Shown here: in pieces, positions 1 through 7,419 of the stretch
How positions within the stretch are numbered: position 1 is the first letter of the stretch
Layout of the letters: each line of letters begins with the position of its first letter
From: an uncultured Actinomycetes bacterium
Lineage (GTDB): Bacteria > Actinomycetota > Thermoleophilia > Solirubrobacterales > 70-9
Direction: 5' to 3'
NCBI GenBank assembly: GCA_946479725.1
Contig: CAMLHB010000099.1
Coordinates: 1 to 8,333, forward strand
DNA: 8,333 nucleotides
The notes under the pieces: generated by a model
What the model saw: the letters and a program-made list of their open reading frames with translations, nothing else
Databases searched by the model: none
Told to the model about the DNA's origin: nothing
Program-made: the position numbers and the translations under genes

Positions 1-836
1 TCGTGCCGGGCTTCCTCTTCGGGCTGACCGCCATGTTTCGGCCTGAGTACCTGCTCGTCGGCGCCGCCTTCGTCCTTCTCGCCGCAGTTCGCGAGTGGCG
101 CCGGCGCGAATGGCGGCTCGGCCTCACGGGCGCCGCCGTCCTCCTCATCGCCCTCGTGCTCCCGATCCTGCCCTGGACGATCCGCAACCTCGTCGTCCTC
201 GACCGCGTGGTGCCGATCTCCACCGGCGGCGGCAAGGCGCTCTACGTCGGCACCTACCTGCCGGCCGACGGCGAATACCAGCGGGTCAAGGCGGACCTGG
301 TCGAACGCTATGAAGGCCAGCGCCTCGACCCGAACTCCGCCGCGCTCGATCGGATCGACCCCACCCCGCTCTTCAACAAGGTCGCCGGCGAAGTCCAGGC
401 GGAACACCCGGACCTCAGCCGCGACCAGGCGCTCGGCAAAGCCGGCAAGGAAGACTTCTCGAAGTACTTCGGAGAAGACCCCTGGGGCTATCTGGCGATG
501 ACCGCGCGCAAGGTCGGCCGGATGTGGAGCAGCGGTGTCGGCGAAGCGATGGACACGACCGCCGGCCTCGCCGTCCAGATCGCCCTCGTCCTCCTCGGTC
601 TCGCCGGCTTCGCCCTGCTCGCCCTGCGCCGGCGCTGGTGGGAGCTGCTGGTGCTGGCGACGCCGATCGCCCTCGTCACGATGGTCGGCGCCGTCTCCCT
701 GGCGGCCCCCCGGCGCAATGAGGTGCTGATGACGCTGGTCTTTCCACTTGCCGGCCTGGCGCTCTCATCCGCCCTTACGGCCATATTCTCGGGTCGCGAA
801 TGGTCCCCGCAGCAGGCATCTTCCCCGCCGAACTGA
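1..836 (+). CDS. GT-C type (PMT/ArnT-like, GT39-family style) membrane glycosyltransferase, C-terminal part, 5' truncated
   Basis: This is the last ~277 residues of a polytopic membrane protein; codons are in frame from position 3 and the reading frame is open to the window edge, so the GTG at 3 is not taken as the true start. An RPE motif precedes a hydrophobic helix (about residues 14-28 of the visible part). A second span (about 40-60) ends in PWTIRN, followed by a VPISTGGGKALYVGT stretch, a combination typical of ArnT/PMT_2-like glycosyltransferases. A soluble loop (about 65-185) and three further spans (about 188-207, 214-232, 240-260) follow. Such enzymes move a sugar from a polyprenyl-phosphate donor to an acceptor on the outer face of the membrane. 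The acidic catalytic residues of the first external loop lie upstream, so activity cannot be judged. The stop lies inside the next gene (37-base overlap), implying coupling to the GT2 enzyme, a likely donor synthase. Substrate is unknown. Confidence 0.8.
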   Translation, partial: VPGFLFGLTAMFRPEYLLVGAAFVLLAAVREWRRREWRLGLTGAAVLLIALVLPILPWTIRNLVVLDRVVPISTGGGKALYVGTYLPADGEYQRVKADLVERYEGQRLDPNSAALDRIDPTPLFNKVAGEVQAEHPDLSRDQALGKAGKEDFSKYFGEDPWGYLAMTARKVGRMWSSGVGEAMDTTAGLAVQIALVLLGLAGFALLALRRRWWELLVLATPIALVTMVGAVSLAAPRRNEVLMTLVFPLAGLALSSALTAIFSGREWSPQQASSPPN

Positions 837-1867
837 CGGCGCTCCGCAGCGTCGGGCTGCTGATGGCGATCTTCCTGGTCGCCTACGCGGTCCTCCGCCG
901 CCGCGCCCTGCGCAACGCCGACGTGCTGATCCTGATCGCCGCCGGGCTCGGCCTCGCGCTCGTCTCCGGGACCGAAATCGTCAACGGCCTGCTCTCCGCC
1001 TTCTCCTTCGAGAAGGGCAACGGCGGCCGCATCCTCGGCCTCGCCGTCTTCGCGATCTTCATCCTCTTCCTGCTGACGCTGCGGGCGCTCTCGCAGTCGG
1101 CGCGCAACAACCGCCAGCTTGCCGCCGCCCTCGAGGGCCTGGCCTGGGAGGAGTTCCGCCAGGCGGGGATGCCGGAGCGCTTCCGCGACAAGATCGCGAT
1201 CCTGATCCCGGCCTACAACGAGGCCGACAACATCGCCACCGTCCTCGACCAGATTCCGCCGGCGGTCTGCGGCATCCGCACCGAGGTGCTGGTCGTCGAC
1301 GACGGCTCCCGCGACGGCACCGGCGACGTCGCCGCCACGCACGGCGCCGCGGTCGCCCGCCACGTCACCAACCGCGGCGGCGGCGCGGCGCTCCGCACCG
1401 GCTACCGGCTGATGGTCGAATCGGGTGCGGAGATAGTCGTCACCCTCGACGCCGACGGACAGCACCGCCCCGACGAGATGGAGCGCCTGGTCAAGCCGAT
1501 CCTCGACGGCGAGGTCGAGATGGCCCACGGCTCCCGCGTCCTCGGCCACGCCGATCGCAACCACTTCGCCCGGGAGCTGGGGATCGTCTTCTTCAACCGC
1601 CTCGTCTCCTTCATCACCCGCACCCACGTCACCGACTGCTCCAACGGCTACCGCGCCGTCCGCACCACCGTCCTCCCCCAGCTGGTCCTGCGCCAGGAGC
1701 AGTTCCACACTTCCGAGTTCATGATCGAGGCGATCAAGCGCGGGATCCCCGCCACCGAGGTCCCGATCACCGTCGAACAGCGCCTCCACGGCCACTCGAA
1801 GAAGCCCGCCGCCTTCCGCTACGGCGCCGGCTTCGCCAACGCGATCGTCAGGACTTGGCTGCGTTGA
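800..1867 (+). CDS. DUF2304-like membrane domain fused to GT2 glycosyltransferase (polyprenyl-phosphate sugar synthase type)
   Basis: This is a 355-residue protein. Residues ~10-118 carry three hydrophobic segments (about 12-30, 41-62, 80-97) and then a charged helix, resembling the small DUF2304 membrane proteins often encoded beside GT2 enzymes. Residues ~131-355 are a GT-A fold GT2 domain: PAYNE at 137-141, VVDDGS with D167/D168, the TLDADGQH metal/nucleotide motif at 215-222, HGSRV at 243-247, TDCSNGYRA at 278-286 and a basic HGHSKKP at 330-336. This is the dolichol/polyprenol-phosphate mannose or glucose synthase pattern, expected to charge a lipid phosphate with a sugar nucleotide at the cytoplasmic membrane. 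There is no C-terminal membrane span, so the N-terminal domain is the probable anchor. The ATG at 800 has no clear Shine-Dalgarno and sits inside the upstream gene; an ATG at 863 would remove part of the first helix. The sugar cannot be read from sequence. Confidence 0.85.
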   Translation: MVPAAGIFPAELTALRSVGLLMAIFLVAYAVLRRRALRNADVLILIAAGLGLALVSGTEIVNGLLSAFSFEKGNGGRILGLAVFAIFILFLLTLRALSQSARNNRQLAAALEGLAWEEFRQAGMPERFRDKIAILIPAYNEADNIATVLDQIPPAVCGIRTEVLVVDDGSRDGTGDVAATHGAAVARHVTNRGGGAALRTGYRLMVESGAEIVVTLDADGQHRPDEMERLVKPILDGEVEMAHGSRVLGHADRNHFARELGIVFFNRLVSFITRTHVTDCSNGYRAVRTTVLPQLVLRQEQFHTSEFMIEAIKRGIPATEVPITVEQRLHGHSKKPAAFRYGAGFANAIVRTWLR

Positions 1868-1970
1868 AAGGGAGCGGGCACCCTCTCCCAGAGACCGTCG
1901 CGCAGCTGGGGCGGAGTGCTGGGCGCCGATGCGGTCTCTGAAGCCTCTGTGAGAGGGTGCCCGCTCCCTT
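1868..1970. terminator. Long inverted repeat between convergent genes; probable bidirectional terminator or palindromic repeat element
   Basis: Two perfect 20-base arms lie at 1868-1887 (AAGGGAGCGGGCACCCTCTC) and 1951-1970, its exact reverse complement. A second perfect 9-base pairing joins 1889-1897 (CAGAGACCG) to 1932-1940. A shorter GCGC/AGC pairing may extend inward around 1900-1906 and 1918-1926. The element begins right after the TGA of the GT2 gene and its last two bases are part of the TAA of the minus-strand zinc-ribbon gene, so it fills the convergent gap and can fold from either strand. Only short T runs follow the stem (TT on plus, TTT on minus), so this is not a textbook intrinsic terminator. 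Terminator function is inferred from position and stem strength; a dispersed repeat element is the alternative. Confidence 0.6.
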
Positions 1971-2247
1971 AGCGCACGCCTGGGTGTCTTACAGCTGCGG
2001 GGTCCGGCAGGTAGAGGTCGGTTCCGCAGCGGGGGCAGACCTGGACGTAGAGCTTCAGCGCCTTGTGGCAGTTGGGGCACTGGCGTTCGGGTTCGTCCTT
2101 GTCGACGCGGTAGAGGATCACCGCGAGGAGGCCGAGCAGGGGCAGGACCATGCCGACGATGAACCAGATGAAAAACGAGCTGCCCTTGCCTTTGCCGACG
2201 ATGCCGGTGCCGAGGCCGAAGAAGAAGGCGATAACGAGGTACTCCAC
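1969..2247 (-). CDS. Small membrane protein with C-terminal zinc ribbon
   Basis: This is a 92-residue protein. Residues 3-16 and 24-46 are hydrophobic, separated by a short glycine/lysine turn (GKGKGSS), giving two likely membrane helices. After a charged linker there is a zinc ribbon with CPNC at 57-60 and CPRC at 71-74, followed by GTDL and a proline-containing tail. The start is a GTG at 2247: an AGGAG at 2257-2261 on the minus strand sits 9 bases upstream and overlaps the TAG of ndh. An ATG at 2255 is out of frame and too close to the ribosome site. The gap to ndh is 12 bases, so the two genes are probably cotranscribed. I recognise the architecture (membrane hairpin plus zinc ribbon) but no assigned function. 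Metal binding is predicted from the four cysteines only. Confidence 0.8.
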   Translation of the reverse strand: MEYLVIAFFFGLGTGIVGKGKGSSFFIWFIVGMVLPLLGLLAVILYRVDKDEPERQCPNCHKALKLYVQVCPRCGTDLYLPDPAAVRHPGVR

Positions 2248-2255
2248 GTACCCAT

Positions 2256-2261
2256 TCTCCT
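2256..2261 (-). promoter_or_regulatory. Shine-Dalgarno that supports a GTG start
   Basis: The minus strand reads AGGAGA here, with the AGGAG core ending 9 bases before the GTG at 2247 and overlapping the stop codon of ndh. It supports GTG as the start of the zinc-ribbon gene. Confidence 0.6.
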
Positions 2262-3531
2262 AGACCAGCGGCTTCGGGTGGCCGATCGAGCCGACCTCGG
2301 AGATGTCGCGGCGGAACGGCAGGCCGGCGGTCCAGTCGAGGACGGCGCGGACCTTGCGGGCCGACCCCGGGATTTGGCTCATGTGGTAGGTCCGGGCCAG
2401 CCACCAGGCGGGGAAGCCGCGGAAGGTGCGGTCGCCGATCTTGCCGACCGCCTTGTATCGGCCGAGGTTGACGAAGGCCGCTTCGGAGCGGTACCCGTAG
2501 GGGCTCGGGCTGCCGATGCCGAGCTCGGCGGCGATGTTGCGCGCCGCCACCGGGCCCTGGCGGACCGCGGTCTGCGCGGTCGGCGGCGAGGTGCCGCCGC
2601 TCGGGTCTGGGACCGCGGCGCAGTCGCCGATCGCCCAGACGGAGTCCAACCCCTGTACCCGCAGGTGCGAGTCGACCGGGACGCGACCGCGCTCGTCGAG
2701 CGGCACGTTCAGCTCCTTGAGGATCGGCTGCGGCGCGACGCCGGCGGTCCAGACGACCGTCCGCGTCGGCAGCACCTCCCCGCTGGAGAGGCGGGCGGTG
2801 TCGGGACCGACCTCCTCCAGCGTCGTCTCCAGGCGGATGTCGATGCCGCGGCCGCGCAGCTCCCGCAGCGCGTATTCGCCGAGCTCGGGGTCAATCTCGG
2901 GCAGGACCCGGTTCGTCGCCTCGACCAGGACCCAGCGCATCCCGTGCAGCCGAGCCCGCGGGTAGCTGTCCATCGCGTCGGCGGCGAAGTCCTGCAGCTC
3001 GGCCAGCGCCTCGAGCCCGGCGTAGCCGCCGCCGACGAAGACGTAGGTGAGGAGTTCTTCGCGCTTGCGCGGATCCTCGGTCGCGTTCGCTTCCTCCAGT
3101 GTCTCGATCACGTGGTTGCGCAGGTAGATGGCGTCGGCGAGGCTCTTGAACCCGACCGCGTGCTCGGCCAGGCCCGGCACCGGCAGTACCCGCGAGACCG
3201 AGCCCAACGCCAACAGCAGCTGGTCGTAGGGCAGCTGCTCGGTTTCCCCGTACTTGGCCCGCAGCGTCACCGTCTTCGCCGCCGGGTCGTGCCCGACGAT
3301 CGAGCCCAGCCGCAGGTAGGTCCGCTTGAGGATGTCCCGCAGCGGGGTCACCACGTGCCGCGGCTCCAAGGTCCCGGCGGCGGCCTCCGGCAGGAACGGC
3401 GTGTACAGCGCGAAGTTCGTCTCGTTGACCAGGGTCAGCCGCGCCGACTGCTTCGGCATCGTCCGCTCCAGCTCCCGCGCCGCCGCAGCGCCGCCAAAGC
3501 CACCGCCCGCGATCACCACGTTCCATGCCAT
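2260..3531 (-). CDS. ndh: Type II NADH dehydrogenase (NADH:quinone oxidoreductase, NDH-2)
   Basis: This is a 423-residue flavoprotein expected to oxidise NADH and reduce membrane quinone without pumping protons, at the cytoplasmic face of the membrane. An N-terminal FAD dinucleotide fold has GGGFGG at 9-14. A TPFLPEAAAGTLEPRHV stretch at 44-60 is characteristic of the family. A second dinucleotide fold for NADH has VGGGYAGLE at 166-174. IGDCAAV at 301-307 contacts FAD, and the PPTAQTAVRQG segment at 316-326 is the conserved region near the quinone site. The C-terminus (about 370-423) is aromatic and basic (PAWWLARTYH), consistent with peripheral membrane attachment. Length and motif order are normal and no breaks are seen. 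The ATG at 3531 has a GGAG only 2 bases upstream, too close for a good ribosome site; a leaderless start is possible. It lies 60 bases downstream of gatB and 12 bases before the zinc-ribbon gene. Related ferredoxin or thioredoxin reductase-like flavoproteins are less likely given the motifs. Confidence 0.93.
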   Translation of the reverse strand: MAWNVVIAGGGFGGAAAARELERTMPKQSARLTLVNETNFALYTPFLPEAAAGTLEPRHVVTPLRDILKRTYLRLGSIVGHDPAAKTVTLRAKYGETEQLPYDQLLLALGSVSRVLPVPGLAEHAVGFKSLADAIYLRNHVIETLEEANATEDPRKREELLTYVFVGGGYAGLEALAELQDFAADAMDSYPRARLHGMRWVLVEATNRVLPEIDPELGEYALRELRGRGIDIRLETTLEEVGPDTARLSSGEVLPTRTVVWTAGVAPQPILKELNVPLDERGRVPVDSHLRVQGLDSVWAIGDCAAVPDPSGGTSPPTAQTAVRQGPVAARNIAAELGIGSPSPYGYRSEAAFVNLGRYKAVGKIGDRTFRGFPAWWLARTYHMSQIPGSARKVRAVLDWTAGLPFRRDISEVGSIGHPKPLV

Positions 3532-3537
3532 GGCTCC

Positions 3538-3543
3538 AACCTA
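3538..3543 (-). promoter_or_regulatory. Candidate -10 box of a leaderless ndh promoter
   Basis: The minus strand reads TAGGTT six bases before the ndh ATG, preceded by TGC (a TGn extended -10). It fits the TAnnnT spacing pattern of leaderless actinobacterial promoters. A TTGTAA at 3563-3568 (19-base spacer) could serve as a poor -35 and lies inside the palindrome. The evidence is pattern only. Confidence 0.35.
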
Positions 3544-3549
3544 GCACGC

Positions 3550-3568
3550 TTGTAACATGTTGTTACAA
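3550..3568. promoter_or_regulatory. Palindromic operator candidate upstream of ndh
   Basis: TTGTAACATGTTGTTACAA has perfect 8-base arms around a 3-base centre, and contains a second, offset 8-base palindrome (AACATGTT, 3555-3562). With one indel the symmetry extends to GCAC (3544-3547) and GTGC (3570-3573). Its A/T richness stands out from ~70% GC surroundings. It lies in the 60-base gap between gatB and ndh and would cover the -35 region of the proposed ndh promoter, a usual place for a repressor site. The outer TTGT...ACAA resembles the ends of Rex (NADH-sensing repressor) sites, but the spacing is one base longer and the inner bases differ; a TetR-type regulator is equally possible. It could also act as a weak hairpin after gatB, though no T-tract follows. 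Confidence 0.5.
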
Positions 3569-3591
3569 AGTGCAAACGGCACTAAGTCCGG

Positions 3592-5014
3592 CTACAGCTT
3601 CTCCTGGATCAGGCGGTTGACCTCGCCGCCATCGGCGCGGCCCTTGGTCTCTCGCATGACGGCGCCGACGATGGCGCCGATGGCCTTGTCGTTGCCTTCG
3701 CGGATCCGCTCTACGGCGTCGGTGTTGTCGGCCATCGCCTTTTCGACGATCGCCTCGAGCTCGCCGGAGTCGGACATCTGGGCGAGACCCTCGCGCTCGA
3801 CGATCTCGGCGGGGTCTCCGCCTTCGGTGACCATGGTGGCGAGAACGGCCTTGGCGCTTCCGTGGGAGATCTTCTTCTCCTGGACCATGCGGATGAGGCT
3901 CGCCAGGGCGTCCGGTGAGACGCGCGAGTCGGCGGCGCCGCCATCGACCTCGGCGTGGCGAAGCGCCGCGGCCAGCTCGCCGGTCACCCAGTTGGCGACA
4001 ACCCGGGCCTCGACCCCGTCCGCGGCCTCGACGACGTTCTCGAAGTAGCCGGCGGTGCCGGGGTCGGTGGCCAGGGTCAGCGCGACGTCGCCGGGGACTC
4101 CCATCCCCTCGTAGCGCTCGATCCGCGCCGCCGGCAGCTCGGGCAGCGACTCGCGGGCTTCGCGCAGCATCTCCTCGGTCGGCGCCAGCGGCACCAGGTC
4201 GGGCTCGGGGAAGTAGCGGTAGTCGTGGGCTTCCTCCTTCGAGCGCAGCGAGGTGAGGCTGCCGCTGGCCGGGTCGTAGTGGAGCGTCTCCTGCTCGACC
4301 GTCCCCCCCGCCTCGACCAGCTCGCGCTGGCGGGCCAGCTCGGCTTCGATCCCGCGCTGGAGGAAGCGGAAGCTGTTCATGTTCTTCAGCTCGGTCTTCG
4401 TCCCCAGCTTCTCGCTGCCGGCCGGCCGGACGGAGACGTTCGCGTCGACTCGCAGGCTCCCCTCCTCCATGTTCACGTCGGAGACGCCGAGCTGGCGCAC
4501 AGTCTCACGCAGGAGGCGAGCCCACTCGGCCGCTTCGGCGGCGCCGCGCAGGTCGGGCTCGGTGACGATCTCGACCAGCGGCGTGCCGCCGCGGTTGAAG
4601 TCGACGAGCGAGGCCGCCGAGCCGTGGATCCGGCCCGACTCCCCAACGTGGATCGTCTTCGCCGCATCCTCCTCGAGGTGGGCCCGGTGGATGCGGATGT
4701 CGCCGAGACGGCCCGCCCCGCAGATCGGGATGTCGTACTGACTGATCTGGTAGGCCTTCGGGTTGTCGGGATAGAAGTAGTTCTTGCGGTGGAAGATCGA
4801 GCGCGGCGCGATCTCGCACCCGAGCGCCATGCCTATCTGCAGCGCGTAGCGGACCGCCTGCTCGTTCGGCACGGGCAGCACGCCGGGATGGGCGAGGCAG
4901 ACCGGGCAGGTGTGGACGTTCGGCTCGTCGCCAAACGACAGTTCACACCCACAGAACATCTTCGTCTTCGTCGCCAGCTGGACGTGGATCTCCAGCCCGA
5001 TCACCGCCTCCAGC

Positions 5015-5022
<8 letters not shown>
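3592..5022 (-). CDS. gatB: Asp-tRNA(Asn)/Glu-tRNA(Gln) amidotransferase subunit B
   Basis: This is the 476-residue subunit that binds the misacylated tRNA and performs the ATP-dependent kinase and transamidation steps, turning Glu-tRNA(Gln) or Asp-tRNA(Asn) into the amidated form with ammonia from GatA. Visible signatures are IGLEIHVQL near the start, four cysteines of a probable zinc site (C24, C26, C39, C42), HRKNYFYPDNPKAYQISQ at 79-96, HLEEDAAK at 115-122, DFNRGGTPLVEIVTEPD at 141-157, MEEGSLRVDANVS at 185-197, TKTELKNMNSF at 208-218 and SKEEAHDYRYFPEPDL at 261-276. The C-terminal tail domain with ETKGRADGGEVNRLI at about 458-472 is intact, so the protein is full length. The ATG at 5022 overlaps the gatA stop as ATGGTTGA, and a strong AGGAGG (minus strand, 5028-5033) lies 5 bases upstream, fixing the start. 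Expression is translationally coupled to gatA. Confidence 0.96.
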
Positions 5023-6460
<1,438 letters not shown>

Positions 6461-6748
6461 CTATTCCGCCTGCGGCGAGGGGGCGCGGAAGGCGCCGTCT
6501 GCGGGTTCGGGCGCCGAGGCGAGGGCGACCTCGCGGGGCAGGCTCGGCCGCGGCTCGTCCGGCCGCAGCACGTTCTCCAGCGCGACCACGTGCGAGGTCG
6601 GCTCCACACCCTCCAGGTCGAGGTTCCCGATCCGGTCGACGTGCTCGAGGATCCCCGACAGCTCCCCCACCATCTTTTCCACTTCCTCTTCCGAAAGACG
6701 AAGACGAGCCAATCTCGCCACGTGCAGCACTTGCTCCCGCTCAATCAT
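6461..6748 (-). CDS. gatC: Asp-tRNA(Asn)/Glu-tRNA(Gln) amidotransferase subunit C
   Basis: This is a 95-residue small subunit that wraps around GatA and stabilises its contact with GatB. It shows the family pattern: an N-terminal helix pair IEREQVLHVARLARLRLSEE (2-21), a helix containing ILEHVDRIGNLDLEGVEPT (about 33-51), then SHVVALENVLRPDEPRPSLP, and a C-terminal DGAFRAPSP that resembles the usual final 'G.F.VP' element. The open frame extends upstream to 6913, but that extra 55 residues is low-complexity and unlike any GatC, so the ATG at 6748 is chosen; it gives the usual length and N-terminus. There is no Shine-Dalgarno, but a TAGAAT box (minus strand, 6757-6762) sits 8 bases upstream, suggesting a leaderless message. 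It is first in a coupled gatC-gatA-gatB unit, divergent from the membrane-protein gene at 6916. Confidence 0.93.
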   Translation of the reverse strand: MIEREQVLHVARLARLRLSEEEVEKMVGELSGILEHVDRIGNLDLEGVEPTSHVVALENVLRPDEPRPSLPREVALASAPEPADGAFRAPSPQAE

Positions 6749-6756
6749 GGCGGCGG

Positions 6757-6762
6757 ATTCTA
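6757..6762 (-). promoter_or_regulatory. Candidate -10 box for leaderless gatCAB transcript
   Basis: The minus strand reads TAGAAT 8 bases before the gatC ATG, and gatC lacks a ribosome site. I see no convincing -35 hexamer at the expected distance. Confidence 0.35.
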
Positions 6763-6792
6763 AGTCGTCTGCCGATCCGGCTCCTCGCGGGG

Positions 6793-6881
6793 GGTGGCGC
6801 GGATTCGGGGGACCATCCCGAGCAGCTACTGCAGCGCAGGGATGGTGGGACCAAACCGGCGACAGGACCCGCCGCGCCACC
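6793..6881. other. Nested inverted repeats in the divergent intergenic region (possible structured RNA or regulatory DNA)
   Basis: An outer pair of perfect 10-base arms lies at 6793-6802 (GGTGGCGCGG) and 6872-6881 (CCGCGCCACC). An inner pair of perfect 8-base arms lies at 6812-6819 (ACCATCCC) and 6839-6846 (GGGATGGT). Inside that is a 4-base stem GCAG (6822-6825)/CTGC (6829-6832) with a 3-base loop. If transcribed, this folds into an ~89-base extended hairpin. It sits between the gatC start and the divergent gene at 6916, which together leave 167 bases without a gene. Next to it are three CCAG repeats (6889-6900). No match to tRNA, SRP RNA or a T-box could be made by eye. Function is unknown. 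Confidence 0.45.
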
Positions 6882-6900
6882 ACCCTGGCCAGCCAGCCAG

Positions 6901-6906
6901 TATCTT
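6901..6906 (+). promoter_or_regulatory. Candidate -10 box upstream of the small membrane-protein gene
   Basis: TATCTT lies 9 bases before the ATG at 6916, which has no Shine-Dalgarno, so transcription could begin at or within a few bases of the start codon. No good -35 hexamer is visible. Confidence 0.3.
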
Positions 6907-6915
6907 CTTCCATCG

Positions 6916-7359
6916 ATGCAGGGTCCGCGCGCAGAGAGATTCGTCGTCTTCAACCTGCGCCTGCTCGCCGTCACCTTCGCGGTCGTCGGCCTGCTCTTCC
7001 TCCTCGTCCCGAGCGGCGTCCTCGACGTCATCTCCGACGTCGGCGAATGGTTCGGCAACGACACCCGCGCCCCGCACACGCAGGAGTACCTGTGGCTGGC
7101 GCTGGCCTTCGCCTACATGGTCGTGATCACCGGCATCTGCCTGATCGCCCAGGCCGACGTCGCCCGCTACCGCCCGCTGCTGCTCGTCCTCGTCGCCGGC
7201 AAGACCGCCTCCTCGCTCGGCTCGCTGGCCTTCTTCCTGATCCAGGAACCGGTCTTCGCCTGGCTGCTCAACTTCCTCGTCGACGGCTTCCTGGCGCTGC
7301 TGGCGCTCTACCTCTGGATGCTGGCGGGACGGGTCGGCCGCCCCGCCGCCCCCGGTTGA
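6916..7359 (+). CDS. Small four-span membrane protein of unknown function
   Basis: This is a 147-residue protein. It has four hydrophobic segments at about 14-35, 57-79, 86-109 and 114-136, a short basic N-terminus, a soluble loop containing an acidic and aromatic stretch (about 36-56) between spans 1 and 2, and a GK residue pair at 95-96 entering span 3. There is no signal peptide distinct from the first span, and no catalytic or metal motif. I do not recognise the family. Codon usage is like that of its neighbours (strong G/C at third positions), so it is probably real. The ATG at 6916 has no ribosome site but a possible -10 box just upstream. It precedes the GMC oxidoreductase on the same strand and in the same reading frame, separated by one TGA, so the two may be coexpressed and the protein could be a membrane partner; that is inference. 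Confidence 0.7.
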   Translation: MQGPRAERFVVFNLRLLAVTFAVVGLLFLLVPSGVLDVISDVGEWFGNDTRAPHTQEYLWLALAFAYMVVITGICLIAQADVARYRPLLLVLVAGKTASSLGSLAFFLIQEPVFAWLLNFLVDGFLALLALYLWMLAGRVGRPAAPG

Positions 7360-7419
7360 CGGCGCCCGCCAGGGCTCTCGGCCGCTGAGCAGCGCACCCT
7401 GAGCGCGATCTGCGCGGCG
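7360..7419 (+). other. Probable N-terminal coding sequence of the GMC oxidoreductase without a usable start codon
   Basis: In the frame of the GMC gene this stretch reads as RRPPGLSAAEQRTLSAICAA, and its second half has the amphipathic pattern seen at the N-terminus of this GMC subgroup. The only near-start codon is CTG at 7399. The frame is closed on the left by the TGA of the membrane-protein gene. Confidence 0.45.

Noticed and set aside
488..2404. A 638-codon open frame on the minus strand opposite the glycosyltransferase genes
   Set aside because: It crosses the GT2 gene, the long inverted repeat and the zinc-ribbon gene, has biased composition with no recognisable fold, and conflicts with clear genes.
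1957..3555. A 532-codon open frame on the plus strand opposite ndh
   Set aside because: It is a shadow of ndh codon usage; the translation has no family motif, while the minus strand encodes a complete NDH-2.
6871..6886. T-box riboswitch-like string on the minus strand (AGGGTGGTGGCGCGG, close to the AGGGTGGTACCGCGG consensus)
   Set aside because: The ACC that must be present is replaced, it lies about 125 bases upstream of gatC, and a Stem I would have to lie inside the divergent coding gene. It is most likely a chance match made by the GC-rich inverted repeat.
6749..6913. N-terminal extension of gatC by 55 residues
   Set aside because: GatC proteins are about 95-100 residues and start at the ERE(Q)V helix. 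The extension is Pro/Arg/Gly-rich and overlies the inverted repeats.
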